From an uncultured Actinomycetes bacterium (GTDB taxonomy: Bacteria > Actinomycetota > Actinomycetes > S36-B12 > UBA5976): a DNA stretch of 5,399 nucleotides. The stretch lies in the NCBI GenBank assembly GCA_903925705.1, contig CAIYGJ010000223.1:1-5399 (forward strand), read 5' to 3'. This document shows, piece after piece, positions 1 through 5,399 of this stretch (its first letter is position 1; each line of letters starts with the position of its first letter). The notes beneath the pieces are model-generated. The model did not search any database and was not told where the DNA came from. It worked only from the letters and a program-made list of their open reading frames with translations. The translations under genes and the position numbers were made by a program.

Positions 1-348
1 CCCGAAGACACCAGAGAAGTTACTGACCAAATGTCCATGGAATTAGCTGGGCTTAAGTTCACGGTGCTTCATGCCCCAGGTCACACTCAAGGTTCGATTC
101 TTTTTGATTTTGCCGGTGACGTTAATCATGTTTTCACCGGTGATGTTTTATTTGCTGGCGCCATTGGTCGGACGGACTTACCGGGTAGCTCGCCAGTAGA
201 CATGGATACTTCGTTGCGCGATGTCGTTTTGAATCTGCCAGATTCAGCTTTAGTTTTCCCTGGTCACGGTCCGTCCAGCAACATGACCGTCGAGAAGAGC
301 AGTAACGAGTATTTGTTGCGCGTTGCAAAAGGTCTTAGCGCAATATGA
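1..348 (+). CDS. Metallo-beta-lactamase-fold hydrolase (glyoxalase II-like), 3' part
   Basis: The frame is open from the first base, so the N-terminal half lies outside the window; 115 residues are visible. Counting visible residues from 1, the metal-binding elements of the C-terminal half of the MBL fold are present: HAPGHTQGS (ligand His28), FTGD (bridging Asp48) and FPGHG (ligand His89). GRTDLPGS (residues 56-63) is typical of the YcbL/glyoxalase II-like subgroup. The usual first motif, HxHxDH, would be upstream and cannot be checked. Family members hydrolyse thioesters such as S-lactoylglutathione; actinobacteria generally use mycothiol rather than glutathione, so the true substrate is uncertain. 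The protein is presumably cytosolic. Its TGA overlaps the hisS ATG by 4 nt (ATGA), which suggests translational coupling. A homologue sits next to hisS in M. tuberculosis (Rv2581c), so the pairing is conserved, though no functional link to tRNA charging is established. Confidence 0.9.
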   Translation, partial: PEDTREVTDQMSMELAGLKFTVLHAPGHTQGSILFDFAGDVNHVFTGDVLFAGAIGRTDLPGSSPVDMDTSLRDVVLNLPDSALVFPGHGPSSNMTVEKSSNEYLLRVAKGLSAI

Positions 349-1610
349 CCGAAATGTTTAAGGCACCTAAAGGAACGTACGACGTAACGCCTCCGTTTTC
401 GGCGTTGTGGTTAGCAGTCCGGGACGCCCTTTCAACACCACCTCGAAATTCCGGTTACGGATATATTGAAACTCCAATTTTTGAAGACACCGCACTCTTT
501 GTACGCGGTGTTGGTGAATCGACTGATGTGGTCTCCAAAGAGATGTACACGTTTGAAGATAAAGGTGGGCGTAGTCTGACTCTTAAGCCAGAAGGCACCG
601 CTGGCGTTCTCCGAGCAATGTTGGAAAACCGAATGGATCGGGGAGCCTTACCTGCAAAAGTTTGGTACACCGGTCCGCACTTCAGATACGAACAGCCGCA
701 ATCTGGGCGCTATCGTCAACACACTCAAGTTGGAGTGGAAACGATTGGTTCTTCAGATCCAGCTCTTGATGCTGAAGTTATTTGGATGGCTCACCACGCA
801 CAACGAAACATCTTGGGCTTAAAGCAAGTTCGGATTTTGGTAAATTCACTTGGTTGTCACGAATGTCGGCCAGGGTATCGGAAGACCTTGGTCGAATTCT
901 TGAGCAAGTGTGATTTAGATGAGGCAACACGAGCGCGCGCAGAAATTAATCCGCTGCGAGTCTTGGATGACAAACGTGAAAACGTGCAGAGTCAGTTGAA
1001 AGATGCGCCGCTAATGCCGGATCATCTGTGTGTCGCTTGCTCGGAGCATCATGCACAAGTCCTCGATTACCTTGATGTGCTGGGTGTGGAATATGAAAAG
1101 GCTCCACGTTTAGTGCGCGGATTGGATTACTACGTCCGAACCACATTTGAATGTGTTCACGACGGATTAGGTGCCCAGTCAGCGATCGGCGGCGGCGGTC
1201 GATATGACGGTCTAATAGAAACTTTAGGTGGTCCGGCAATTGGTGGAGTCGGCTTCGGACTTGGTGTTGATCGCACCTGTTTGGCAGTGCAAGCCGAGGG
1301 TTTGAAACTTGTTGATGATGCTAGCGCCGAGGTATTCCTAATTCCAGTGGGCGATGAAGCGGTTACCAGAGTCGTGGGTCTGGCCGGCGAAGTTAGATCG
1401 GCCGGAATCAAAGCAGACATCGCCTATGACGGCAGATCAATGAAGGCCGCCATGAAGAGTGCAGATCGAAGCGGCGCTAAGTATGCGGTAATTATTGGTG
1501 ATGATGAGATCACGAGCTCATCTGCAGTGATCAAAAACCTTGTAGATGGATCACAGGAAAGCCTCCCCGTAGAATCAGTTTTAAGCGTTTTGCTCGATCG
1601 AATCAAATAA
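345..1610 (+). CDS. hisS: Histidyl-tRNA synthetase (HisRS)
   Basis: This cytosolic class II synthetase activates histidine with ATP and charges tRNA-His. The 421 residues match the family's usual length. Motif 1 spans about residues 36-65. Motif 2 spans about 107-132, with HFRYE (Arg114, Glu116) and GRYRQ (121-125). The histidine-specific LVRGLDYY (256-263) carries the catalytic Arg258, and the glycine-rich GGGGRYDGL (282-290) follows. Motif 3 is GVGFGLGVDR (301-310), ending in Arg310. The intact LVRGLDYY and the C-terminal anticodon-binding domain (about 328-421) argue for HisRS rather than the HisZ paralogue. An insertion region at about 165-240 holds two Cys-x2-Cys pairs (171/174 and 229/232), which might bind zinc. 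The ATG at 345 is chosen for its 4-nt overlap with the upstream gene; an in-frame ATG at 354 (Met4) is a weaker alternative. The Shine-Dalgarno is weak and distant (AAAAGG, 327-332), consistent with coupling. Confidence 0.98.
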   Translation: MTEMFKAPKGTYDVTPPFSALWLAVRDALSTPPRNSGYGYIETPIFEDTALFVRGVGESTDVVSKEMYTFEDKGGRSLTLKPEGTAGVLRAMLENRMDRGALPAKVWYTGPHFRYEQPQSGRYRQHTQVGVETIGSSDPALDAEVIWMAHHAQRNILGLKQVRILVNSLGCHECRPGYRKTLVEFLSKCDLDEATRARAEINPLRVLDDKRENVQSQLKDAPLMPDHLCVACSEHHAQVLDYLDVLGVEYEKAPRLVRGLDYYVRTTFECVHDGLGAQSAIGGGGRYDGLIETLGGPAIGGVGFGLGVDRTCLAVQAEGLKLVDDASAEVFLIPVGDEAVTRVVGLAGEVRSAGIKADIAYDGRSMKAAMKSADRSGAKYAVIIGDDEITSSSAVIKNLVDGSQESLPVESVLSVLLDRIK

Positions 1611-1617
1611 TCCAACT

Positions 1618-1622
1618 AAGGA
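1618..1622 (+). promoter_or_regulatory. Ribosome binding site of aspS
   Basis: AAGGA lies 7 nt before the ATG at 1630, inside the 19-nt hisS-aspS spacer. It fixes the aspS start and is the clearest Shine-Dalgarno in the window. The spacer has no room for a terminator, so hisS and aspS are probably cotranscribed. Confidence 0.8.
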
Positions 1623-1629
1623 ACTGTAA

Positions 1630-3375
1630 ATGCTAAGAACTACAGATGCCGGCGCGCTCCGTTTAAGCGATGCTGGTTCGCAAGTCACTTTGGCTGGATG
1701 GGTAGGCAAACGCCGCGACCATGGTGGCATTGCTTTTCTTGATTTACGTGATTCAACGGGCACAGTTCAAGTTGTCGTTCGTGATGAAGCCGTTGCCGGA
1801 GAACTTCGATCTGAGTTCTGTCTGCAAATCATTGGCACCGTTGAGGCACGTCCGGCTGGAAACGAAAACCCAGAGATTCAAACTGGCGAGATTGAAGTCA
1901 TTGCTGATTCTGTTGTTGTATTGAGCAAGAGTGCGCCGCTTCCGTTTCCAATTGATGATGCGATCACAGTTGGTGAAGAAACACGTTTGAAGTATCGCTA
2001 CTTAGATTTACGCCGACCAGCAGCTGGAAATATTTTGCGAATGCGCAGCGACGTTAATCGCTTGGCGCGCGAGGTTTTGCACGATCGCAACTTCGTTGAA
2101 ATTGAGACCCCAACACTTACTCGCAGTACACCTGAAGGTGCTCGTGACTTCCTAGTTCCAGTTCGGTTACAGCCTGGACATTGGTATGCCTTGCCACAAA
2201 GCCCACAGCTTTTCAAACAGTTGTTGATGGTGGCCGGCATGGAACGTTATTACCAGATTGCAAGATGTTACCGAGATGAAGATTTCCGTAAGGATCGTCA
2301 ACCAGAATTTACTCAACTCGACATTGAAATGAGTTTCGTTGAGCAAGAAGACATCCTAGAAGTCGGCGAAGCAATCGTTCGCAGCCTTTGGCAAGGAACT
2401 TTGAATTACACAATTGGTGACATCCCTCGCATGACCTACTTTGATGCGATGGACAAGTATGGTTCGGATAAACCAGATCTGCGATTTGATATTGAGTTGT
2501 CCGACTGCACCGCCTATTTCAAGAACACTGAATTTAGAGTTTTCCAAAATGAATATGTAGGCGCAGTTGTAATGCCTGGTGGAGCCGATCAACCTCGCAG
2601 AGCTTTTGATGCTTGGCAAGAATGGGCGAAGCAACGTGGCGCGAAGGGTTTGGCCTACGTAACTTTTGACACGGACGGAACTCTCGGTGGCCCTGTTGCA
2701 AAGAATCTTTCTGACGAAGAACGATCTGGACTAGCGGCTCATCTTGGAGCAAAGCCAGGGGACTGCGCATTCTTTGGTGCGGGCGATAAGTCCAATACTC
2801 AGCAGTTGCTCGGCGCTGTTAGACAAGAAGTTGGTGAGCGCTGTGGGCTGATCGACGAGAGTCAATGGTCGTTCCTTTGGATTGTTGATGCACCAATGTT
2901 TGAAAAGACCGATGACGGTGGTTGGACTGCAGTTCATCACCCATTCACCTCACCAAACTCCGAGTGGGTTGACCGGTTTGAAGAAGCGCCAGATAAAGCC
3001 CTGGCTTGGGCTTATGACATTGTCTGCAACGGTAATGAAATTGGCGGCGGTTCAATTCGTATCCACCGTAGTGACGTGCAAGAGCGAGTCTTTAGTTTGC
3101 TCGGTCTAAGTGATGAAGAAGCGCGCGAGAAGTTCGGCTTCCTGCTTGATGCATTTGCTTATGGCCCACCACCACATGGCGGTATTGCATTTGGATGGGA
3201 TCGAATTTGCATGCTGCTATCGGGCGCTACCAGCCTGCGTGACGTGATTGCTTTCCCGAAGACAGGCGCTGGCTTTGACCCACTAACTAGTGCGCCAACC
3301 CCAATCACAGATCAACAGCGACTTGAAGCTGGGATTGATGCAGATCCAATCGCTCAAGACGCTAGCGATGACTGA
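1630..3375 (+). CDS. aspS: Aspartyl-tRNA synthetase, probably non-discriminating (AspRS/AspRS-ND)
   Basis: This class II synthetase charges tRNA-Asp with aspartate. Its 581 residues are normal for the bacterial type. The N-terminal OB-fold anticodon domain is about residues 1-105. Motif 1 lies around FVEIETPTL (155-163). The flipping loop is STPEGARDF (166-174), followed by QSPQLFKQ (190-197). Motif 2 spans about 206-236, with RCYRDEDFR (212-220). The bacterial GAD insertion domain is about 285-415. GNEIGGGSIRIH (468-479) and motif 3 GGIAFGWDR (517-525, Arg525) complete the active site. In the OB fold, RRDHGG (28-33) places His31 where discriminating enzymes such as E. coli AspRS usually have Leu, and RPAG (74-77) has Gly where a bulkier residue is usual. 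Known non-discriminating enzymes share these features, so this enzyme probably also makes Asp-tRNA(Asn) for GatCAB; that is inferred. The ATG is supported by AAGGA at 1618-1622. The 3' end overlaps rarA by 8 nt. Confidence 0.98.
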   Translation: MLRTTDAGALRLSDAGSQVTLAGWVGKRRDHGGIAFLDLRDSTGTVQVVVRDEAVAGELRSEFCLQIIGTVEARPAGNENPEIQTGEIEVIADSVVVLSKSAPLPFPIDDAITVGEETRLKYRYLDLRRPAAGNILRMRSDVNRLAREVLHDRNFVEIETPTLTRSTPEGARDFLVPVRLQPGHWYALPQSPQLFKQLLMVAGMERYYQIARCYRDEDFRKDRQPEFTQLDIEMSFVEQEDILEVGEAIVRSLWQGTLNYTIGDIPRMTYFDAMDKYGSDKPDLRFDIELSDCTAYFKNTEFRVFQNEYVGAVVMPGGADQPRRAFDAWQEWAKQRGAKGLAYVTFDTDGTLGGPVAKNLSDEERSGLAAHLGAKPGDCAFFGAGDKSNTQQLLGAVRQEVGERCGLIDESQWSFLWIVDAPMFEKTDDGGWTAVHHPFTSPNSEWVDRFEEAPDKALAWAYDIVCNGNEIGGGSIRIHRSDVQERVFSLLGLSDEEAREKFGFLLDAFAYGPPPHGGIAFGWDRICMLLSGATSLRDVIAFPKTGAGFDPLTSAPTPITDQQRLEAGIDADPIAQDASDD

Positions 3376-4687
3376 ATCGCTCTTTGATCAAGAATCTGGC
3401 GGTTCGCCGCTAGCGGTTCGAATGCGCCCCCGCACTCTCGATGAGTTCGTTGGTCAACGCAAAGCGATTTCAAAGGGAAGCCCGTTACACAAACTCCTGC
3501 AACCATCTGACGTCGACACAAAGTCATCTGTAATTTTGTGGGGTCCACCTGGAACTGGCAAGACAACTTTGGCACAACTCATTGCCAGGGCAGGTTCAGC
3601 AAAGTTTATGGAGCTCTCGGCAATTAATGCTGGAGTAAAAGACGTCCGCGAAGTAATTACGGCAGCTCAAGAGAATAAGTCGCTTTATGGTGTGTCAACC
3701 GTGCTGTTTGTTGATGAAGTACATCGCTTCAATAAGACTCAGCAAGATGCGCTGTTACCTGGCGTCGAAAATGGCTGGGTAACTCTAGTTGCAGCAACTA
3801 CTGAGAATCCATCATTTTCCGTTATCGCTCCGCTGATGTCGCGTTCGCTTTTGGTTACCTTGTCGGAGTTGGATGAATCTGAGATTACTAACGTAATTAC
3901 CCGTGCGATTTCAGATCCACGTGGCCTAAACGATGCAGTCACGATCACTTCTGATGCACTCGATATGTTGATTCGATTGGCAGGCGGTGACGCTAGGCGA
4001 GCCTTAACGGTTCTGGAAGCAGCAGCAGGAGTTGCACTTGGAAATTCTCATTCAGAAATTTCAGTCGATGACATCAGTTCTGCAAGTGATCACAATGTTG
4101 TGCGATACGACAAGGCTGGTGATCAGCATTACGACATCATCAGTGCATACATCAAATCGATTCGTGGCTCAGATCCCGATGCTGCGCTGCATTACTTGGC
4201 AAGAATGCTCGAAGCTGGGGAAGATCCTAGATTTATTGCGCGCCGATTAATGATCAGTGCCAGTGAAGACATTGGACTGGCGGACAACACGATGTTGCAA
4301 TTGGCGGTATCGGCAGCTCAGACTGTCGCACTCATTGGTATGCCAGAAGCTCGCATCACTTTGTCGCACGCAACTATTGCGCTGTCACTTGCACCGAAAT
4401 CAAATAGTGCTTATCTGGCAATTGATCGAGCAATTGATGACATTAGAACTGGCGAGATCGGAACCGTCCCAGCCCATTTGCGGGACTCGCACTATGCGCG
4501 GGCCGGAGATTTAGGTCATGGTGTTGGATACTCCTATCCACATAATGAGGTTGCAGGAGTGAGCGAACAGGTTTATCTGCCAGATCCCTTGGCCAATGCC
4601 AAGTACTACCATCCAACCGATCGTGGTGAGGAAGCAGTTTTGAGTCAGGTTTGGAACAAAATTCGTTCCATTCTGGGTAGGGATTGA
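3368..4687 (+). CDS. rarA: Replication-associated recombination protein A (RarA/MgsA), AAA+ ATPase
   Basis: RarA is a clamp-loader-like AAA+ ATPase of the RarA/WRNIP1/Mgs1 family, acting at stalled replication forks and DNA ends. The chosen product is 439 residues, the usual size. Walker A is GPPGTGKTT (59-67), Walker B is VLFVDEVHRF (112-121), sensor 1 is AATTENPSF (142-150), and the SRS arginine finger centres on Arg159. Sensor 2 is GGDARRAL (206-213). The RarA-specific C-terminal helical/tetramerisation region includes GDQHYD (251-256), SIRGSD (264-269) and AGEDPRF (283-289). The frame stays open further upstream, with ATGs at 3338 and 3290. I chose 3368 because MTESLFD reproduces the LFD-type N-terminus of RarA homologues and gives the short ATGACTGA overlap with the aspS stop. 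No convincing Shine-Dalgarno precedes it, so translation likely depends on ribosomes finishing aspS. Confidence 0.96.
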   Translation: MTESLFDQESGGSPLAVRMRPRTLDEFVGQRKAISKGSPLHKLLQPSDVDTKSSVILWGPPGTGKTTLAQLIARAGSAKFMELSAINAGVKDVREVITAAQENKSLYGVSTVLFVDEVHRFNKTQQDALLPGVENGWVTLVAATTENPSFSVIAPLMSRSLLVTLSELDESEITNVITRAISDPRGLNDAVTITSDALDMLIRLAGGDARRALTVLEAAAGVALGNSHSEISVDDISSASDHNVVRYDKAGDQHYDIISAYIKSIRGSDPDAALHYLARMLEAGEDPRFIARRLMISASEDIGLADNTMLQLAVSAAQTVALIGMPEARITLSHATIALSLAPKSNSAYLAIDRAIDDIRTGEIGTVPAHLRDSHYARAGDLGHGVGYSYPHNEVAGVSEQVYLPDPLANAKYYHPTDRGEEAVLSQVWNKIRSILGRD

Positions 4688-4691
4688 GCCG

Positions 4692-4716
4692 AAACCTACT
4701 TAGTTCGTTAGGGTTT
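4692..4716 (+). promoter_or_regulatory. Small RNA hairpin in the alaS leader (hairpin A)
   Basis: AAACCTA (4692-4698) can pair with TAGGGTTT (4709-4716) with one bulged G, giving 7 bp. An alternative fold of the same segment closes on a UUCG loop (4704-4707). No T-run follows, so it is not an intrinsic terminator by itself. Its 3' arm overlaps the 5' arm of the long inverted repeat at 4700-4760, so the two folds cannot coexist. Whether it folds in the cell is untested. Confidence 0.3.
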
Positions 4717-4726
4717 AGGGGATAGC

Positions 4727-4747
4727 GAACCAGATGTGTTGGTTTTT
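4727..4747 (+). terminator. Weak terminator-like hairpin after rarA (hairpin B)
   Basis: AACCA (4728-4732) pairs with TGGTT (4740-4744) around a 7-nt loop, extendable by a G-U pair (4727/4745). A short run of Ts follows directly (to 4747). The stem is only 5-6 bp and the U-tract is short and ends in ACT, so complete termination is unlikely. It may be a partial terminator or an attenuator part, or it may be chance. Confidence 0.2.
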
Positions 4748-4760
4748 ACTAACAAACTGA
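4734..4760 (+). other. Possible 8-codon upstream ORF (MCWFLLTN) before alaS
   Basis: An ATG at 4734 opens a frame of eight codons ending in TGA at 4758-4760, 25 nt before the alaS start. AGGGGA (4717-4722) could act as a Shine-Dalgarno 11 nt upstream. The peptide has no alanine codons, so it is not a classical alanine attenuator. A ribosome here would open hairpin B and the long inverted repeat. A frame this short arises easily by chance. Confidence 0.15.
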
Positions 4761-4769
4761 CACTAAATA

Positions 4770-4776
4770 GAAAGAG
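4770..4776 (+). promoter_or_regulatory. Probable ribosome binding site of alaS
   Basis: GAAAGAG at 4770-4776 resembles the AGAAAGGAGG complement of the 16S rRNA 3' end, and lies 9 nt before the GTG at 4786. It supports GTG over an in-frame TTG at 4777, which would sit directly against it. The match is moderate rather than strong. Confidence 0.5.
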
Positions 4777-4783
4777 TTGATAG

Positions 4784-4798
4784 CAGTGGAATCCGCTG
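4784..4798 (+). promoter_or_regulatory. Hairpin containing the alaS GTG start codon
   Basis: CAGTGG (4784-4789) pairs with CCGCTG (4793-4798) across the triloop AAT: six pairs, one of them G-U (4787/4795). The GTG start codon (4786-4788) lies wholly inside the 5' arm, so a folded mRNA would hide it from the initiator tRNA. The pairing is visible in the sequence; a role in tuning AlaRS synthesis is inference. Confidence 0.35.
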
Positions 4799-5399
4799 AA
4801 ATTCGATCCAGATTTTTGAACTACTTTGAGTCCAAAGGTCACACGGTCGTGCCTAGTGCCAGCCTGCTACTTGATGATCCGACTCTGTTGTTTGTGAATG
4901 CGGGAATGGTTCCATTTAAACCGTATTTTCTCGGAGAAGCTGCTCCGCCCTACCCGCGGGCCGTGTCTGCCCAAAAGGTCGTAAGAACTCTAGATATCGA
5001 AGAAGTTGGAAAGACCACCCGACACGCGTCGTTTTTTCAAATGTGTGGCAACTTTTCGTTTGGCGACTATTTCAAACAAGATGCCATTCCATACGCCTGG
5101 GAATTACTTACTTCGCCTGTTTCCTCGGGTGGGTATGGATTTCCAGAGGACAAGCTTTGGGTAACGGTTTACCTAGATGACGATGAAAGTGTAGACATCT
5201 GGCATAACGTAGTCGGCGTTCCAATGGAACGGATCCAACGCCGTGACATGGCGGACAACTATTGGTCTATGGGTGTGCCGGGTCCATGTGGACCGTGCTC
5301 TGAAATTTATTACGATCGCGGGCCTGAGCATGGTCGCGAAGGCGGTCCAATAGCGGATGAAACCAGATACCTAGAGGTATGGAATTTGGTTTTCATGCA
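4786..5399 (+). CDS. alaS: Alanyl-tRNA synthetase (AlaRS), 5' part
   Basis: This class II synthetase charges tRNA-Ala with alanine. The first 204 residues are present, about a quarter of a typical enzyme of roughly 880-900 residues; the gene continues past the window. What is seen is most of the aminoacylation domain: NAGMVPFKPYFLG (38-50), Arg67 of RTLDIEEVG (67-75), the motif 2 region TRHASFFQMCGNFSFGDYF (78-96), DNYWSMG (157-163) and GPCGPCSEIYYDRG (166-179). The editing, tRNA-recognition and C-Ala domains lie outside. The GTG start is chosen because translation from there gives ESAEIRSRF, matching the short N-terminus of actinobacterial AlaRS, with a fair ribosome binding site at 4770-4776. 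An in-frame TTG at 4777 would add only three residues. Unlike the upstream genes it has a leader with its own structure, so it may be controlled separately. Confidence 0.96.
   Translation, partial: MESAEIRSRFLNYFESKGHTVVPSASLLLDDPTLLFVNAGMVPFKPYFLGEAAPPYPRAVSAQKVVRTLDIEEVGKTTRHASFFQMCGNFSFGDYFKQDAIPYAWELLTSPVSSGGYGFPEDKLWVTVYLDDDESVDIWHNVVGVPMERIQRRDMADNYWSMGVPGPCGPCSEIYYDRGPEHGREGGPIADETRYLEVWNLVFM

Larger units (their letters stand above)
4700..4760 (+). repeat. Imperfect 12-nt inverted repeat spanning the alaS leader
   Basis: TTAGTTCGTTAG (4700-4711) and CTAACAAACTGA (4749-4760) are near reverse complements, separated by 37 nt. As RNA they form a 12-position stem with one G-U pair (4701/4759) and one C-A mismatch (4706/4754). 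The stem would enclose the smaller hairpin at 4727-4745. As DNA it could be a divided operator. The repeat is plain in the sequence; its function is unknown. Confidence 0.4.
4688..4785 (+). other. Intergenic leader region between rarA and alaS
   Basis: This 98-nt stretch is the only real gap between genes here. It holds several small inverted repeats, an 8-codon ATG frame and the alaS ribosome binding site, each listed separately. I find no tRNA and no T-box consensus. No pair of -35/-10 hexamers is convincing: TTGAGC (4684-4689) with TAGGGT (4709-4714) is a poor candidate with 19-nt spacing. Whether alaS has its own promoter or is read from the upstream operon cannot be settled from the sequence. 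Confidence 0.7.

Noticed and set aside
946..1420. Antisense open frames inside hisS (for example 946-1239 and 1157-1420 on the minus strand)
   Set aside because: They mirror conserved hisS codons, have low-complexity Pro/Ser/Arg-rich translations and show no family motif.
345..1610. HisZ (ATP phosphoribosyltransferase regulatory subunit) instead of HisRS
   Set aside because: The catalytic LVRGLDYY motif, all three class II motifs and the C-terminal anticodon-binding domain are intact.
1624..1645. CTGTA/TACAG inverted repeat bracketing the aspS start codon
   Set aside because: It is only 5 bp with a 12-nt loop, leaves the ATG unpaired and is expected by chance.
2356..3109. Open frames overlapping aspS in other frames on both strands
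   Set aside because: AspS is intact and strongly conserved throughout, and the alternative frames lack recognisable domains or good start signals.
3255..3264. 10-nt sequence CCCGAAGACA also present at 1-10
   Set aside because: A single 10-nt match between two coding regions with no extension on either side is coincidence, not a mobile-element or att repeat.
3290..3367. N-terminal extension of RarA from ATG 3290 or 3338
   Set aside because: The added residues are the out-of-frame reading of the aspS tail and do not resemble RarA. MTESLFD at 3368 fits the family N-terminus.
4684..4775. Sigma-70-type promoter for alaS
   Set aside because: Candidate hexamer pairs (TTGAGC/TAGGGT; TTGGTT/CTAAAT) match the consensus poorly or have odd spacing. 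The second would also start the transcript at or past the ribosome binding site.
4688..4785. T-box riboswitch upstream of alaS
   Set aside because: The region is too short for a stem I plus antiterminator, and no T-box core (UGGNACCGCG-like) sequence is present.

Overview
The window is a compact, wholly co-directional (+ strand) stretch of bacterial chromosome. It carries the 3' end of a metallo-beta-lactamase-fold hydrolase gene, complete hisS, complete aspS, complete rarA, and the 5' part of alaS. This gene order is characteristic of Actinomycetota. In Mycobacterium tuberculosis the same genes keep this order (glyoxalase II-like Rv2581c, hisS Rv2580c, aspS Rv2572c, rarA-like Rv2559c, alaS Rv2555c), but other genes lie between them. 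The proteins also read as actinobacterial in their motifs. Base composition looks close to even by eye, with many A/T-ending codons, and the spacers are tiny. I therefore infer a low-GC, streamlined actinobacterium, such as a planktonic freshwater or marine lineage (Nanopelagicales-like). That placement is an inference, not something the sequence proves.

Layout. Positions 1-348 hold the end of the hydrolase, which overlaps the hisS start by 4 nt (ATGA). HisS runs 345-1610. A 19-nt spacer with a clear Shine-Dalgarno leads to aspS (1630-3375). AspS overlaps rarA (3368-4687) by 8 nt. No terminator or promoter is evident between the first four genes, so they look like one transcription unit with translational coupling at two junctions. 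The only real intergenic space is 4688-4785 (98 nt). AlaS then begins at a GTG (4786) and runs off the window after 204 codons.

Function. Three class II aminoacyl-tRNA synthetases (His, Asp, Ala) sit with a AAA+ replication-fork maintenance ATPase and a small metallohydrolase. AspRS carries the RRDHGG anticodon-domain sequence (His31) of non-discriminating enzymes, so the organism probably makes Asn-tRNA(Asn) by the GatCAB transamidation route.

I do not see a new biological system. The least explained sequence is the short alaS leader. It has an imperfect 12-nt inverted repeat, two smaller hairpins (one mutually exclusive with the long stem), a possible 8-codon upstream ORF, and a 6-bp hairpin whose stem contains the alaS GTG start codon. 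Together these could form a post-transcriptional control element for AlaRS, but each element is short and chance is a serious alternative.
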